A DNA stretch of 64,000 nucleotides from positions 42,820 through 106,819 of IMG/VR virus record IMGVR_UViG_3300042451_001197; one strand, given 5' to 3'. This DNA comes from a virus. The position numbers were made by a program, and so were the translations under genes. Each line of letters opens with the position of its first letter. The first letter of the stretch is position 1. Below the pieces are notes generated by a model that had not been told where the DNA came from, searched no databases, and saw only the letters and a program-made list of their open reading frames with translations. Of the stretch, positions 54,971 through 63,813 are shown piece by piece.

Positions 54971-55171
54971 TTACATTACCAAATCTTTATCAGGAACCGG
55001 AACATAACTCACAACCTTTCTTGAGACGGTAATGAAATATCCCTCACTCTGAGGGAAAGCCTTATCCAATCTTAATATGATATCGGTGGCTTCCCTCAAT
55101 GTATTAATAGACTTTTCGTGTGTTGCAAATACGTGTCTACCATTCTTACTAACATTTATCTCGTAACTCAT
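54971..55171 (-). CDS. Small hypothetical protein
   Basis: 66 residues from MSYEINVSKNGRHVFATHEK. It contains LREATDIILRLDKAFPQSEGYFITVSRK, a familiar small phage protein layout. TATCTTTG lies upstream; the promoter-derived start is rejected. It is the first protein gene after the tRNA cluster on this strand. Confidence 0.75.
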   Translation of the reverse strand: MSYEINVSKNGRHVFATHEKSINTLREATDIILRLDKAFPQSEGYFITVSRKVVSYVPVPDKDLVM

Positions 55172-55223
55172 ATGTTTTATTTTTATAATACAAAGATACA
55201 AAATTTACTTTAATCTACCAAAT

Positions 55224-55424
55224 TTATTTTTCTTCGTATTCGGGTAATTTTGTTGTAAATAATTTTTGTATACTATAACGGCTCATCCATTGAATATCGT
55301 CCCAATCACCATTGGTGGTTTTGATGTGTAAGTGCCACTTATTCATCCCACCAAAATCACTTGTATCTTTTACTGCTCTAAGGTTTCCCTCAATTACTTC
55401 GAAAGGTTTTATCTTGTTTTTCAT
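55224..55424 (-). CDS. Small hypothetical protein
   Basis: 66 residues from MKNKIKPFEVIEGNLRAVKD. Contains FGGMNKWHLHIKTTNGDWDDIQWMSRYSI. TATCTTCG/TATCTTTG-like promoter directly upstream. Function unknown. Confidence 0.7.
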   Translation of the reverse strand: MKNKIKPFEVIEGNLRAVKDTSDFGGMNKWHLHIKTTNGDWDDIQWMSRYSIQKLFTTKLPEYEEK

Positions 55425-55447
55425 AATACGAAGATACAAAATTTATT

Positions 55448-55876
55448 TTAACCCACCAAATTTTTCATAAGATATTTTGAACAATCGGTAATTTCTTTGT
55501 TTCTATAAGCGTCACAGACAACCCATTTACCCTCTTTTGTAAATAAATACCCATACTCTTGAATATCCCCTGAAAAATAAGATTCTTTACTACTATCAAT
55601 ATCAGGTTTATCATAAGAATCTCCCCTGTCTCTATGATAGGCTATGACAACATCTTCTTCAGGGCTGTTAAAAGAATGAGTTTCTTTTGTTGGTTCAACC
55701 AATGGCCTCAAAGAAGATAATGAACCCAATTCAATTAATTTTTTAACTTTATCCCTGTTTTTATAGTGTCTTTCCAATATAACCCCATTATTGTTGGGAT
55801 AACCATCCCAATGACAATAAACAGAACTTACACTTCCATCTTCATTTTCAATTCCAATTCTAGACCTTGTTGCCAT
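55448..55876 (-). CDS. Conserved phage hypothetical protein (MATRSRIGIEN)
   Basis: 142 residues. MATRSRIGIENEDGSVSSVYCHWDGYPNNNG is a well-recognisable N-terminus of a conserved phage protein family of unknown function. Its last residues are KYLMKNLVG. TATCTTTG promoter upstream. Confidence 0.85.
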   Translation of the reverse strand: MATRSRIGIENEDGSVSSVYCHWDGYPNNNGVILERHYKNRDKVKKLIELGSLSSLRPLVEPTKETHSFNSPEEDVVIAYHRDRGDSYDKPDIDSSKESYFSGDIQEYGYLFTKEGKWVVCDAYRNKEITDCSKYLMKNLVG

Positions 55877-55924
55877 ATCTCTTAATTTTAGAATACAAAG
55901 ATATAAAACTTTCTTTAATCCACA

Positions 55925-55961
55925 AAATAAAAAACCCCAAATTTTTTTACGAATTCGGGGG
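55925..55961 (-). terminator. Rho-independent terminator
   Basis: CCCCGAATT and AATTTGGGG pair on the minus strand around a TCGTAAAAA-type loop, followed by TTTTTTATTTTG. It ends the transcript of the metallopeptidase gene at 55967-56548. Confidence 0.8.
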
Positions 55962-55966
55962 TTAAA

Positions 55967-56548
55967 TTATTTTTTAATCTGTTTAAGACATTTTTCACAT
56001 ATCCAAATTTTTTCTCTATCGACTTGTTTTATAGTTCCGCCGGCATCGTTCATTAAACATTGTTTATCATTAAAACAATGGTCTAATCCTAAATTATGAC
56101 CAACTTCGTGAACTACAACTTTTTTTAATCTTTCTTTTAGTAAAGAATCGTTAGCATTTCTTTTTAATCTAAAAGTTGAAACCACGCAAGTAGTTCCTGG
56201 AAAATCCCCCAACCCAAATATTCCCCATTCAGGGTATTTACCATCCTTACAAGCAATATCTTTTTCAGTAATAATAATTGTGTTGTTTTTAGAATTAAAT
56301 TTTTCTAAAATTTTAGACGCCTCGTATCTTGTTTTACTACCCGCCAAAATATCGTCAGTAAGGTTAACTTTAGGTTTTATATCGCATTTGTATTTATAAA
56401 AATTTTCTAAACAATTTTTAATTGTTTGTAGATATTCTTGATTAACATTACCTAGTGGCACAATAAAAATTATTTTTTTATCTAAATTTTTTTGACTAAA
56501 TAAATTGAATGAGGTGAGTAATGTGATTATTAATATTATATTTTTCAT
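55967..56548 (-). CDS. Archaemetzincin-type zinc metallopeptidase, secreted
   Basis: 193 residues. A signal peptide MKNIILIITLLTSFNLFSQK precedes the mature enzyme. The active-site region HEVGHNLGLDHC, then CLM after five residues and CxxC after 17 more (CEKC), follows the archaemetzincin layout in which one zinc is catalytic and one structural. An archaemetzincin in a phage-like genome with an export signal is unusual. It may act on envelope proteins. Leftward, with its own terminator. Confidence 0.88.
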   Translation of the reverse strand: MKNIILIITLLTSFNLFSQKNLDKKIIFIVPLGNVNQEYLQTIKNCLENFYKYKCDIKPKVNLTDDILAGSKTRYEASKILEKFNSKNNTIIITEKDIACKDGKYPEWGIFGLGDFPGTTCVVSTFRLKRNANDSLLKERLKKVVVHEVGHNLGLDHCFNDKQCLMNDAGGTIKQVDREKIWICEKCLKQIKK

Positions 56549-56641
56549 ACTACAAAGGTAGTATTTTTTTACATAAATAAAAAAAAATATAACTATTTAA
56601 TTGTCAAATTATTACTTATTTACGATAAATTAAATGGTTTT

Positions 56642-57883
56642 TTATGCAACTCTAGTCGGTTCTACCGCACCTAAAGATTGAGGTGATGGGCAATTTTCAT
56701 AATTTAACATTTTATCAAAATAATTTTCAGCATTATTGACTAAATAATTATCACCTGTTTCACCAATATTAAAAACATAAGAATTAACCATATATTTTCT
56801 TAAAACAGGTAAAAACTCTGAAGGAACATTAATACATCCGTAAGACCTCGATAAATTTATTTTACCCACACCTATTGAATCTAGAAACTCTTTACTTACG
56901 TTGGGGTCATTTGGATTTGATAATAACTTTTTCGCATTTGCTAACGCAATTTCTCTAGGTTTCTCAAGATAGTACCCGTGAATTGCCTGTCCAATTTCTT
57001 TATTATCTTTAAATAAAGAAAGCATATTATCTTTATTACCCGCATATTCTTCGTCACTATCTAAACTTTTACCTGTAGTATATATCCCTTTAGGTAAAAA
57101 TTTAGTTCCACTCTTTTCAGTATCACTATATACTAATTCTGGGCTATATTTTCTATTTTTACCCGTTGTATCAACATATTGTTTTTTATTGGTATCCCAT
57201 TTAAATCCTAAATTTTTTACTTGGTCATCCCACCCAAGAAGAGCCTTGGCAATTGTTTTGGGGTCTTGAGATTGTTTATTCTCACCTGAAATTATTACAG
57301 ATTTTTGAACGAACTTACCATTTTTTTCGAAAACAAATATTAATTTTTGTAATGTGTCAACAATTATTAAATTTTTATCTTTATATCCAGGTCTTATCTT
57401 ATTTAAAGATAGTTCACAAGAGATTCTTTGTGGAAACCCTTGATTAGAAAAAATTTTAGCACCAATATTTAAAAATGTATTTATTTTTTCATAACTTTTA
57501 TAAGTTTGAAGTAATGTGTTTAAATCCTTAATATCTTTACTTTTATCACTTATAGTTGGGCAAAATTCACTATTTACATTAGTATTTTTACTTTTTATAT
57601 TTTCAGTTTGTAAAAATAAATTTCTATTTTTTATATTATCCCATTGTTTGATTGTTCTAGGTCCACAGGTACCAAACCCTTTATTAGCATCTTGTGGAAC
57701 ACCTTCAGGGTATTTTTCATGCCATCCCGGCACATTCTTATTTAACCACAATTGAAATTTTTTAACGGTTTCAGAATTACCTATAGGACAATTATTACTT
57801 TGTTCTTGCAAATTTATATTTTTTAACTTATACAAGTCAACAATTCTATTTTTTTCCTCTTCAGTAATAATTAATCTTTTCAT
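56642..57883 (-). CDS. Tagged L,D-transpeptidase-like (YkuD) protein
   Basis: 413 residues. The N-terminal tag MKRLIITEEEKNRIVDLYKLKN is followed by a peptidoglycan-binding-like region (SETVKKFQLWLNKNVPGW; GFGTCGPRTIKQWD). The catalytic region is QAIHGYYL...SRSYGCINVPSEF, with the nucleophilic cysteine in SxGCxN. It would modify or cut peptidoglycan cross-links. The tag suggests incorporation into the virion for cell-wall entry; inference. An ATATTTATAG leader lies upstream. Confidence 0.88.
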   Translation of the reverse strand: MKRLIITEEEKNRIVDLYKLKNINLQEQSNNCPIGNSETVKKFQLWLNKNVPGWHEKYPEGVPQDANKGFGTCGPRTIKQWDNIKNRNLFLQTENIKSKNTNVNSEFCPTISDKSKDIKDLNTLLQTYKSYEKINTFLNIGAKIFSNQGFPQRISCELSLNKIRPGYKDKNLIIVDTLQKLIFVFEKNGKFVQKSVIISGENKQSQDPKTIAKALLGWDDQVKNLGFKWDTNKKQYVDTTGKNRKYSPELVYSDTEKSGTKFLPKGIYTTGKSLDSDEEYAGNKDNMLSLFKDNKEIGQAIHGYYLEKPREIALANAKKLLSNPNDPNVSKEFLDSIGVGKINLSRSYGCINVPSEFLPVLRKYMVNSYVFNIGETGDNYLVNNAENYFDKMLNYENCPSPQSLGAVEPTRVA

Positions 57884-57919
57884 ATTTATTTTCTTTATTA
57901 ACTATAAATATAATTAAAA

Positions 57920-57954
57920 ATAAAAAACCCCAAATTTTTTTACAAATTCGGGGT
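57920..57954 (-). terminator. Rho-independent terminator
   Basis: CCCCGAATTTG and AAATTTGGGG-type arms around a run of A, followed on the minus strand by TTTTTTATTTTT. Near-identical to the one at 55925. Confidence 0.75.
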
Positions 57955-58074
57955 CAATATTAACCAATAAATAAGAAAGGGTTGTTTGTTTTGGTATTAA
58001 ATAAATATATCGAAAAAATTAAAAGTTCAAAAAATATTTATTTTTTTTATTAAAATCAAAATATTTATTATAGT

Positions 58075-58413
58075 ATGTTAGTAACTATCAATGATGTTCA
58101 GTTTAAAGTTAAACTATTAAACACCCAAGAAGAGACTAGAAAAGGAATGATGGGTAAAGATTTTGATAAATCTTTTAGTGGAATGTTATTCGATATGGGT
58201 AAAGGTGAACATTGTTTTTGGATGAAAAATTGTATTATACCTCTCGATATCATCTTTATTAAAGATGATAAGATTTCAAAAATTCACCACAAATGTCCTC
58301 CTTGTAAAACAGAAGATTGTAAAAACTATTGTGGTAATGGTGAATATGTTCTTGAAGTAAAGGGCGGAACTTGTAAAAAATTAGGTATTAAGGTTGGTGA
58401 CTTAGTTGAATAG
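58075..58413 (+). CDS. DUF192 family protein
   Basis: 112 residues. TRKGMMGKDFDKSFSGMLFDMGKGEHCFWMKNCIIPLDIIFI with EVKGGTCKKLGIKVGD matches the DUF192 fold (compare the family's FWMKNT..PLDxxF). Additional cysteines (CPPCKTEDCKNYC) may bind metal. It is a rightward gene in a leftward block, with an ATATTTATTATAGTATG leader. It ends in TAG, with a 26-bp overlap with the convergent gene. Confidence 0.9.
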   Translation: MLVTINDVQFKVKLLNTQEETRKGMMGKDFDKSFSGMLFDMGKGEHCFWMKNCIIPLDIIFIKDDKISKIHHKCPPCKTEDCKNYCGNGEYVLEVKGGTCKKLGIKVGDLVE

Positions 58414-59863
58414 GTCTATAGTAGTACTTATCATTTCCACAATTAAAAATTCTATTATACCCCATTTCGGTCATTATTTGATGTTCGGTTTTATTTTTAT
58501 CGGCACCATTCTTAACTAATTTATGTTTCTGATAGTTAACACGATTTTCTCTAACCCCATTAACAACATAATGGTAATTAGGTTTTGTTCTGCCAACATA
58601 ATTAAAACCCAATTTTTTATATAATTCACCACTAGCCCAAGAAATATCGCAATATGATATCACCCCTAAAGGTTTATATTCATTAAGAAATGAATTAAAT
58701 AATTTTGACGCCCCTCCAATAACTGAGGTATTTAATTTATTACAAAATCTAACTAACTCATATTCACCATCTTTCACATTTTTATTCAAAACTTTTCTCA
58801 TTTTCATAAAAGTCATAAGTGAAACTAATTCGTTATTATAATATAACCCATAATTAATATTAGTATTAACAAACCCTTGTAAGTGATTTAGAGTTAAAAA
58901 GTGTTTAACAATTTCTTTATCCGTTATTTTTCTAATTTCAGTTTTACGAGCATAAATTTTTTCAGACTTATTTAAAAGATTTTTTATTATAGATTCAACG
59001 ATTTCTCTTTTCTTATCGAAATCATCTTCAAATATATGAATTAATCTTATATTATTTTTTTCACATAATAATGTTTTATTAATGTGGTAATCTTTATCAA
59101 CGAACAAATCGGAATGCCATCTTACTCCGTTGAATTCAAATCCCAACTTTAATTCAGGTATGTAAATATCAATTTCTTTTCTTTCTACTTTGAAGGAGGT
59201 TATAACCTCATTTTCATACACTTCACTTATTATTTTCCCCAATAAAATTTCTTTACCCGATACATTACTATCGATTGGTTTACAAATCGGACAAACTTCG
59301 GTACCTACAATTTTTCTATTTGAGAATATTCCTTTAGGTAATTTATTATCACCATGCAATTGACATCTAATTATGAAATTTTTATCGTCTTGATCAACAA
59401 CATCCGGATTTTTTTTCTTAAAATTTTCAAATGCAGTTTTTTTTATTTTCTCTCGTTCGATCGAACCTCTACTTTCTTTCCATAGTTCACTTTGTCTAAA
59501 ATGTTCAGTTCCCCATTTTTTTAAACTTGTTTGTTTTGATTTTTCTTTGAAAATTTTTGTCTTATACGGATTATTACCTCCGAATACCTCAATTAATTTT
59601 TTCTCTCTTTTTTCTTTACTACATTTAGTGGAACAACTATAATATCCACCATTATTAATGGATTTATTATATCTCCTTAATTGTATCTTGACATCTTTAC
59701 CACAAACATCACATTTGGCATCGACAATTAAATGACTTTGGGGGTTAACTAATTCTATGGGTAATTTATTAACTTGATTGAAAACAACGGGTATGTTATT
59801 TTTTCTATAATAATCACATACATTCCCAGTAATTCTTATTTCGAGTTCTTTAGTTAAAAGCAT
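58388..59863 (-). CDS. Vsr-like (EDxHD) homing endonuclease
   Basis: 491 residues from the ATG at 59863 (MLLTKELEIRITGN). The N-terminal region has zinc-finger pairs (CDVCGK, CSTKCSK) and a repeated DNA-binding type helix (KKWGTEHFRQSELW). The nuclease domain has EIDIYIPELKLGFEFNGVRWHSD and RLIHIFEDDF, the layout of Vsr-like homing endonucleases found in phage introns and free-standing. The C-terminal half contains an acetyltransferase-like region also seen in such enzymes. It lies beside the interrupted DHH gene. Confidence 0.87.
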   Translation of the reverse strand: MLLTKELEIRITGNVCDYYRKNNIPVVFNQVNKLPIELVNPQSHLIVDAKCDVCGKDVKIQLRRYNKSINNGGYYSCSTKCSKEKREKKLIEVFGGNNPYKTKIFKEKSKQTSLKKWGTEHFRQSELWKESRGSIEREKIKKTAFENFKKKNPDVVDQDDKNFIIRCQLHGDNKLPKGIFSNRKIVGTEVCPICKPIDSNVSGKEILLGKIISEVYENEVITSFKVERKEIDIYIPELKLGFEFNGVRWHSDLFVDKDYHINKTLLCEKNNIRLIHIFEDDFDKKREIVESIIKNLLNKSEKIYARKTEIRKITDKEIVKHFLTLNHLQGFVNTNINYGLYYNNELVSLMTFMKMRKVLNKNVKDGEYELVRFCNKLNTSVIGGASKLFNSFLNEYKPLGVISYCDISWASGELYKKLGFNYVGRTKPNYHYVVNGVRENRVNYQKHKLVKNGADKNKTEHQIMTEMGYNRIFNCGNDKYYYRPIQLSHQP

Positions 59864-59867
59864 AGTA

Positions 59868-59897
59868 AATGGTTTACTATAAATATAGTAAACCATT
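59868..59897. repeat. 30-bp near-perfect palindrome between endonuclease and DHH genes
   Basis: AATGGTTTACTATA and TATAGTAAACCATT form 14-bp arms around AA. It overlaps the ATATTTAT promoter-like sequence of the endonuclease gene, so it could be an operator or a terminator for the DHH gene. Confidence 0.7.
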
Positions 59898-59916
59898 CAT
59901 TTGTGTCCACCGATTT

Positions 59917-61386
59917 TTAAAAATATTTTCTTAAATGTTTTCTTATCGATTCTCTTAAATTCCGACTATTTTCTTCAATTTTTTGCTTCAATACATTCAC
60001 AAATTCGGATTGAACCATCTTCGTGAACTTAACATAGGGAGCATCTTCAGCATTAGGATCATATTTATATTTCCCTTCAGGTGGTCTTTTTGACCTTCCG
60101 AGATAATTTAAACTTGAAATGTTCGTAATACATTTGTGTCCCCCACTATTAGCCTGAATCAAATCCCAAGCATTTATGGTGACCCCATCAAGTAAAGTTT
60201 TTTCTTCTTCAGTCAAATCTTTAAATGGTTTATCCATAATTTCTTCAAGTCTTGATATTGATTCTTCATTTTTTGAATTAAACTTATCTCCGTATAACGC
60301 TTTAAAATCTTTGAATGTAAATCCTACCGACTCTTCACCGAATTCTTTTGAGCTTTCAGATATCCACTTAATAGTTGATAATGGAATTTCTTTTTCTTTT
60401 AATTTACCTTCCCATTTACTTAAAACCTCTTGCGCAATTTCGCCAAGATTTACTCCTTTAAGTTCTCTTTCTTTTTTAAATGGATTACAAGACGCTTGTA
60501 CTAAACCTAACGGCCAAGCAATAACTAAAAAGTCAGCTTCAGGATTGTTTTTAAATGGTGTATATCTATCATAAGAACCAGGAGAAGTCATCTTACCCCC
60601 ACCATACTGAACAATTATATTCCCATCAACTTTAACATTTGGGTGGGATTTCATCTGTTCAATATATGATTCTTTATTTTTTTGTAGTTGTGGAATTGTT
60701 GCGTAACCTTTTTCAGTCATTAAACGTTTTATGTTCAATAATATGCTAAGTAAAGATGGTTTTGAGGTCATTACAAGTTCCTCTAAAAAACCTGGTTTGT
60801 TTTTAAATGCTAATAATAATTTGTTTGTCACCAAACCCATTTTCATTTTATTAACCCCTGCCGATGAATCTTTATCTAATTTGAATAAATAATTTATAAC
60901 CTCGTCCACACTAATATCTTTTGACGCATAGTTCGCCGAATCTACCGTTGATATTAAAGTTAAGTCTTCGTTCGGGAATATTTCTTTTGGTGAAACAATT
61001 TGTGATATAGTTTCAACGTTTGATCTTGACGGCCTAAAACTTGTTGACGTTCCTTTTTCAACACCGGCTTGTCTATCGTGATGGTCTGTATGTATAATAA
61101 ACATTGGTTTCCCGTGAGCAAAATCAACTAAAACAGGCATAACATCACCACTCGCGTCATTCTTTTTTACGGCAAATTCTTTATCCCCGTATTGAATGAC
61201 GTGAGCATCGATAACTTTAATTCCGTTATTTTCGAGATACTCTCTAATAGCTATTGCGGTAGTTACTCCGTCAAGCTAAAGATCCTGGTGGAAGTAGATT
61301 TCCGCTTTTTTGTAGCGTTCTGCGAGAGATTTAATCCCTCTTAATCCACTTTCCGCCAGGACCGATTTGTTTTTTCTGGTAGTCAT
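59917..61386 (-). pseudogene. DHH-family phosphoesterase interrupted by an in-frame amber codon
   Basis: 489 codons from the ATG at 61386, in one frame with a single TAG at 61276-61278. Upstream of it reads RYKKAEIYFHQDL, downstream LDGVTTAIAIREYLENNG, together the metal-binding motif I of DHH enzymes. The later HTDHHD is the signature DHH motif, and a QANSGGHKCITNISS motif near the C-terminus corresponds to the DHHA1-type GGH region. Without read-through only the first 36 residues or a truncated product from the internal ATG at 61140 would form. It may be a recent mutation, an assembly error or true suppression. Homing endonuclease genes flank it on both sides. Confidence 0.8.
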
Positions 61387-61399
61387 AGTTTATATTGTT

Positions 61400-62296
61400 T
61401 TATAATAAATATTTAGTTAATGAAAATAATTCGTCCAATGTTATAGAACATTTGTCTTGTTTTCTACAATTTTCGCTCTCCGTTAAAACTTCTAAATTTT
61501 CTTTAGCCGAAATTATTTTAGGTGGTACATTATTTTTAAATCCTTCAAAAATACTAAACTTATGGTCAATATGATAAAATCCTCTACCAATTTTTAACTG
61601 ATTAGGATTTATCGATTCTTTATGTAATTTATAATTTTTTGTTGTTAAAGACCTAACCTGTTTTTTATAATTTTCTATTTTTTTAATTTCTTCATCAGTC
61701 AATGAAAGTTTTAAAGAATCATAGTAACACTTTTCACATATGTATTTATTATTTTTTCTACTAAAGTTAAGATATTTCTTTATCAATAAGTGATTGTTAT
61801 TACATTTAACTTTCATTAAACTATTTTTACCATTTATTTTGACAATTTCAACTAAATTAAAATTTTTATCTTCTACAATTTTTTTTAAAAAAAATTCGTC
61901 TATTATGGGTTGATTTTTCTTTATTTTAACTTCGTTTTTTTTGGACGGGTTATTATCCCCAATCCACTTTTTAGAAAAAAAATCTTTCAATTTATTTAAT
62001 TTTTCAGTTTCTAAAAAATCCTCCCATTTTCTATGGTCTCCAAATCTACCATTACCTTCACCGGTACATTGGCATGGTCTACAAATTTGAGTCTGAAAAC
62101 TCATTTTTTCTTTTTTCAAATGACAAGCAGATATTGAATGTATTTTGTTAGGATATTTACAATTTTGGTTATCGCAAACCCAAATAACTTTAAAATTAGA
62201 TATTCCAGGTTTTTTACAGGTGATATTTTCATCAACTAATTCATAGTGAATTAATTTTTTTTTATTAAATCTAGGTTTCCAAATACTTTTTATCAT
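61400..62296 (-). CDS. HNH-type homing endonuclease
   Basis: 298 residues. Several cysteine pairs (CDNQNC, CRPCQC, CEKCYY) for zinc, then the nuclease core FYHIDHKFSIFEGF...ISAKENLEVLTESENCRKQ, a phage HNH layout. Together with the endonuclease at 58388 it flanks the DHH gene, typical of mobile endonucleases that spread by cutting neighbouring alleles. ATATTTATAATT leader upstream. Confidence 0.87.
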   Translation of the reverse strand: MIKSIWKPRFNKKKLIHYELVDENITCKKPGISNFKVIWVCDNQNCKYPNKIHSISACHLKKEKMSFQTQICRPCQCTGEGNGRFGDHRKWEDFLETEKLNKLKDFFSKKWIGDNNPSKKNEVKIKKNQPIIDEFFLKKIVEDKNFNLVEIVKINGKNSLMKVKCNNNHLLIKKYLNFSRKNNKYICEKCYYDSLKLSLTDEEIKKIENYKKQVRSLTTKNYKLHKESINPNQLKIGRGFYHIDHKFSIFEGFKNNVPPKIISAKENLEVLTESENCRKQDKCSITLDELFSLTKYLL

Positions 62297-62369
62297 AAAG
62301 GAGGTTTTAATTATAAATATTTGTTTTTTATAAAAAACCCATCTAAATCGTTATGGAAGTAGTTATTTT

Positions 62370-63416
62370 TTAAATTAATTTACCTATTGCAGATGGTCCA
62401 CCGATTAAATTAATTAAATCACCAATAACGTCTACGTTAGATTTATTTGTTGTTTGTTGAGTTTGGGTTGGTGTTTCGGGGGTAGTCTCTTGTTTAAATA
62501 AATTACTCAAATCAGTATTTCTAAAGTCTTGTAATGCCAATGCCTGACCTTCAGGTGTTTTATTGTATTCAGCGATTTTAGCATCTAAATCAGGAACTTT
62601 TTGAGCCAATTCTTCAGGAGAACCTGTAAAATTAGTCAAACCTATTTTATCTAAAAGTCTTAAATACCATTTACTGCGTCTAAGTAAAGATCTTGTTGCC
62701 GGATTACCTCCAAATAATCTTGGTGCTCCAGCCGCAAATTTTTCTAAAAATGTTCTATCCGCTGAGGTCATATATTTAAGATAAGACCATTTACCGGTTC
62801 CGTGACCTCTAAACATTTTAGGTCTAACACCTGATTTATATTCTTTAGTTGCCTTTACTATCATATCAACCCATTCTTCAATAGTTTTAACAAACCCTTT
62901 ACCTCCAGGAACTCTTTTAATTAATTCAACTAATTTAGGCCCTAAAGTACCGATTTCTTTGAACAATTTAACCAAAATAGGATATTTTGAAGCCGCCATA
63001 GCCCATTCAGTTGGAGTTTTTAATCCTTTTAAAAATTTAGCCCCCTTTCCTCCGGCCTTTAAAGCACCAATTATTGGTTTACCTACTAGGTCACCAACAT
63101 ATGGGACTGCAGATATTAAAGACATCAATCCAAATAATTTATCTCCTTGTCTAAAATAATCAAGAGCGTTAATAATATCAACAACTCCTGTCGGGTCAAA
63201 AACCCCAACAATATCTCCAAGAGTATTCCACCATCTCGCTTCATTTATTTTTTTTGAATTTTTTGGTGAAAATTCTTTAATAAATTCAACCACAAATTTT
63301 TTATCACTTGAAGATAATTTATCCCATTTTTCTTCAAGTATTTTGAATTGCTCTTCCTTATAGATTTCAACTAATCTAAATTTTAGTTGTGTCTCAGTTA
63401 ATATTGTTTGTTTCAT
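62370..63416 (-). CDS. Large tagged protein with hydrophobic central region
   Basis: 348 residues. Tag MKQTILTETQLKFRLVEIYKEE. Around residues 60-125 lies ARWWNTLGDIVGVFDPTGVVDIINALDYFRQGDKLFGLMSLISAVPYVGDLVGKP, a moderately hydrophobic, glycine-rich stretch seen in uncharacterised large-phage proteins and in toxin-associated pre-domains. The C-terminus is rich in Thr, Pro and Gln. It may be a virion protein that inserts into a membrane; inference. Confidence 0.8.
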   Translation of the reverse strand: MKQTILTETQLKFRLVEIYKEEQFKILEEKWDKLSSSDKKFVVEFIKEFSPKNSKKINEARWWNTLGDIVGVFDPTGVVDIINALDYFRQGDKLFGLMSLISAVPYVGDLVGKPIIGALKAGGKGAKFLKGLKTPTEWAMAASKYPILVKLFKEIGTLGPKLVELIKRVPGGKGFVKTIEEWVDMIVKATKEYKSGVRPKMFRGHGTGKWSYLKYMTSADRTFLEKFAAGAPRLFGGNPATRSLLRRSKWYLRLLDKIGLTNFTGSPEELAQKVPDLDAKIAEYNKTPEGQALALQDFRNTDLSNLFKQETTPETPTQTQQTTNKSNVDVIGDLINLIGGPSAIGKLI

Positions 63417-63432
63417 ACTATAATAAATATAC

Positions 63433-63813
63433 TTATCTATCTCTTCTTATAGGTTTATTTGTACTTATTTCAGTAAATTTACTTATATTGTTTAGTTGTT
63501 CTATTTTATCAACCCTTTTTTCTAATAATTCTACTCTAAATTTAGTTTCTGACGGAGGATTTTTCATAAAATTTTCTGTCGCCAAATTAACTCCTGATAT
63601 CTGACCTTCTAACTTTGCGACTTGTATTTCTAAAGTTCCGTTTTTAGACTCAAGAACTTCTATTCTCGCCTTTTGTTTATTCTTATCTTGAACCCAAAAA
63701 ACAATTGTTATTACCCATCCTATAACAACTACTAATGTTGAAATAACCCATTTAATATCCTTTACCGAAAAAGAAAATTTTTTATCCATTATGTTGTTTT
63801 CCAAATCACTCAT
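63433..63813 (-). CDS. Membrane-anchored coiled-coil protein
   Basis: 126 residues. One membrane segment (WVISTLVVVIGWVITIVFWV, about residues 23-42) followed by a long coiled coil (RIEVLESKNGTLEIQVAKLEGQIS). This layout is typical of phage spanin-like or holin-associated proteins, but assignment is tentative. Its ATG overlaps the stop of the upstream gene by four bases. Confidence 0.8.
   Translation of the reverse strand: MSDLENNIMDKKFSFSVKDIKWVISTLVVVIGWVITIVFWVQDKNKQKARIEVLESKNGTLEIQVAKLEGQISGVNLATENFMKNPPSETKFRVELLEKRVDKIEQLNNISKFTEISTNKPIRRDR

Noticed and set aside
60176-60574. Rightward 132-residue frame
   Set aside because: Antisense shadow of the DHH gene with no promoter.
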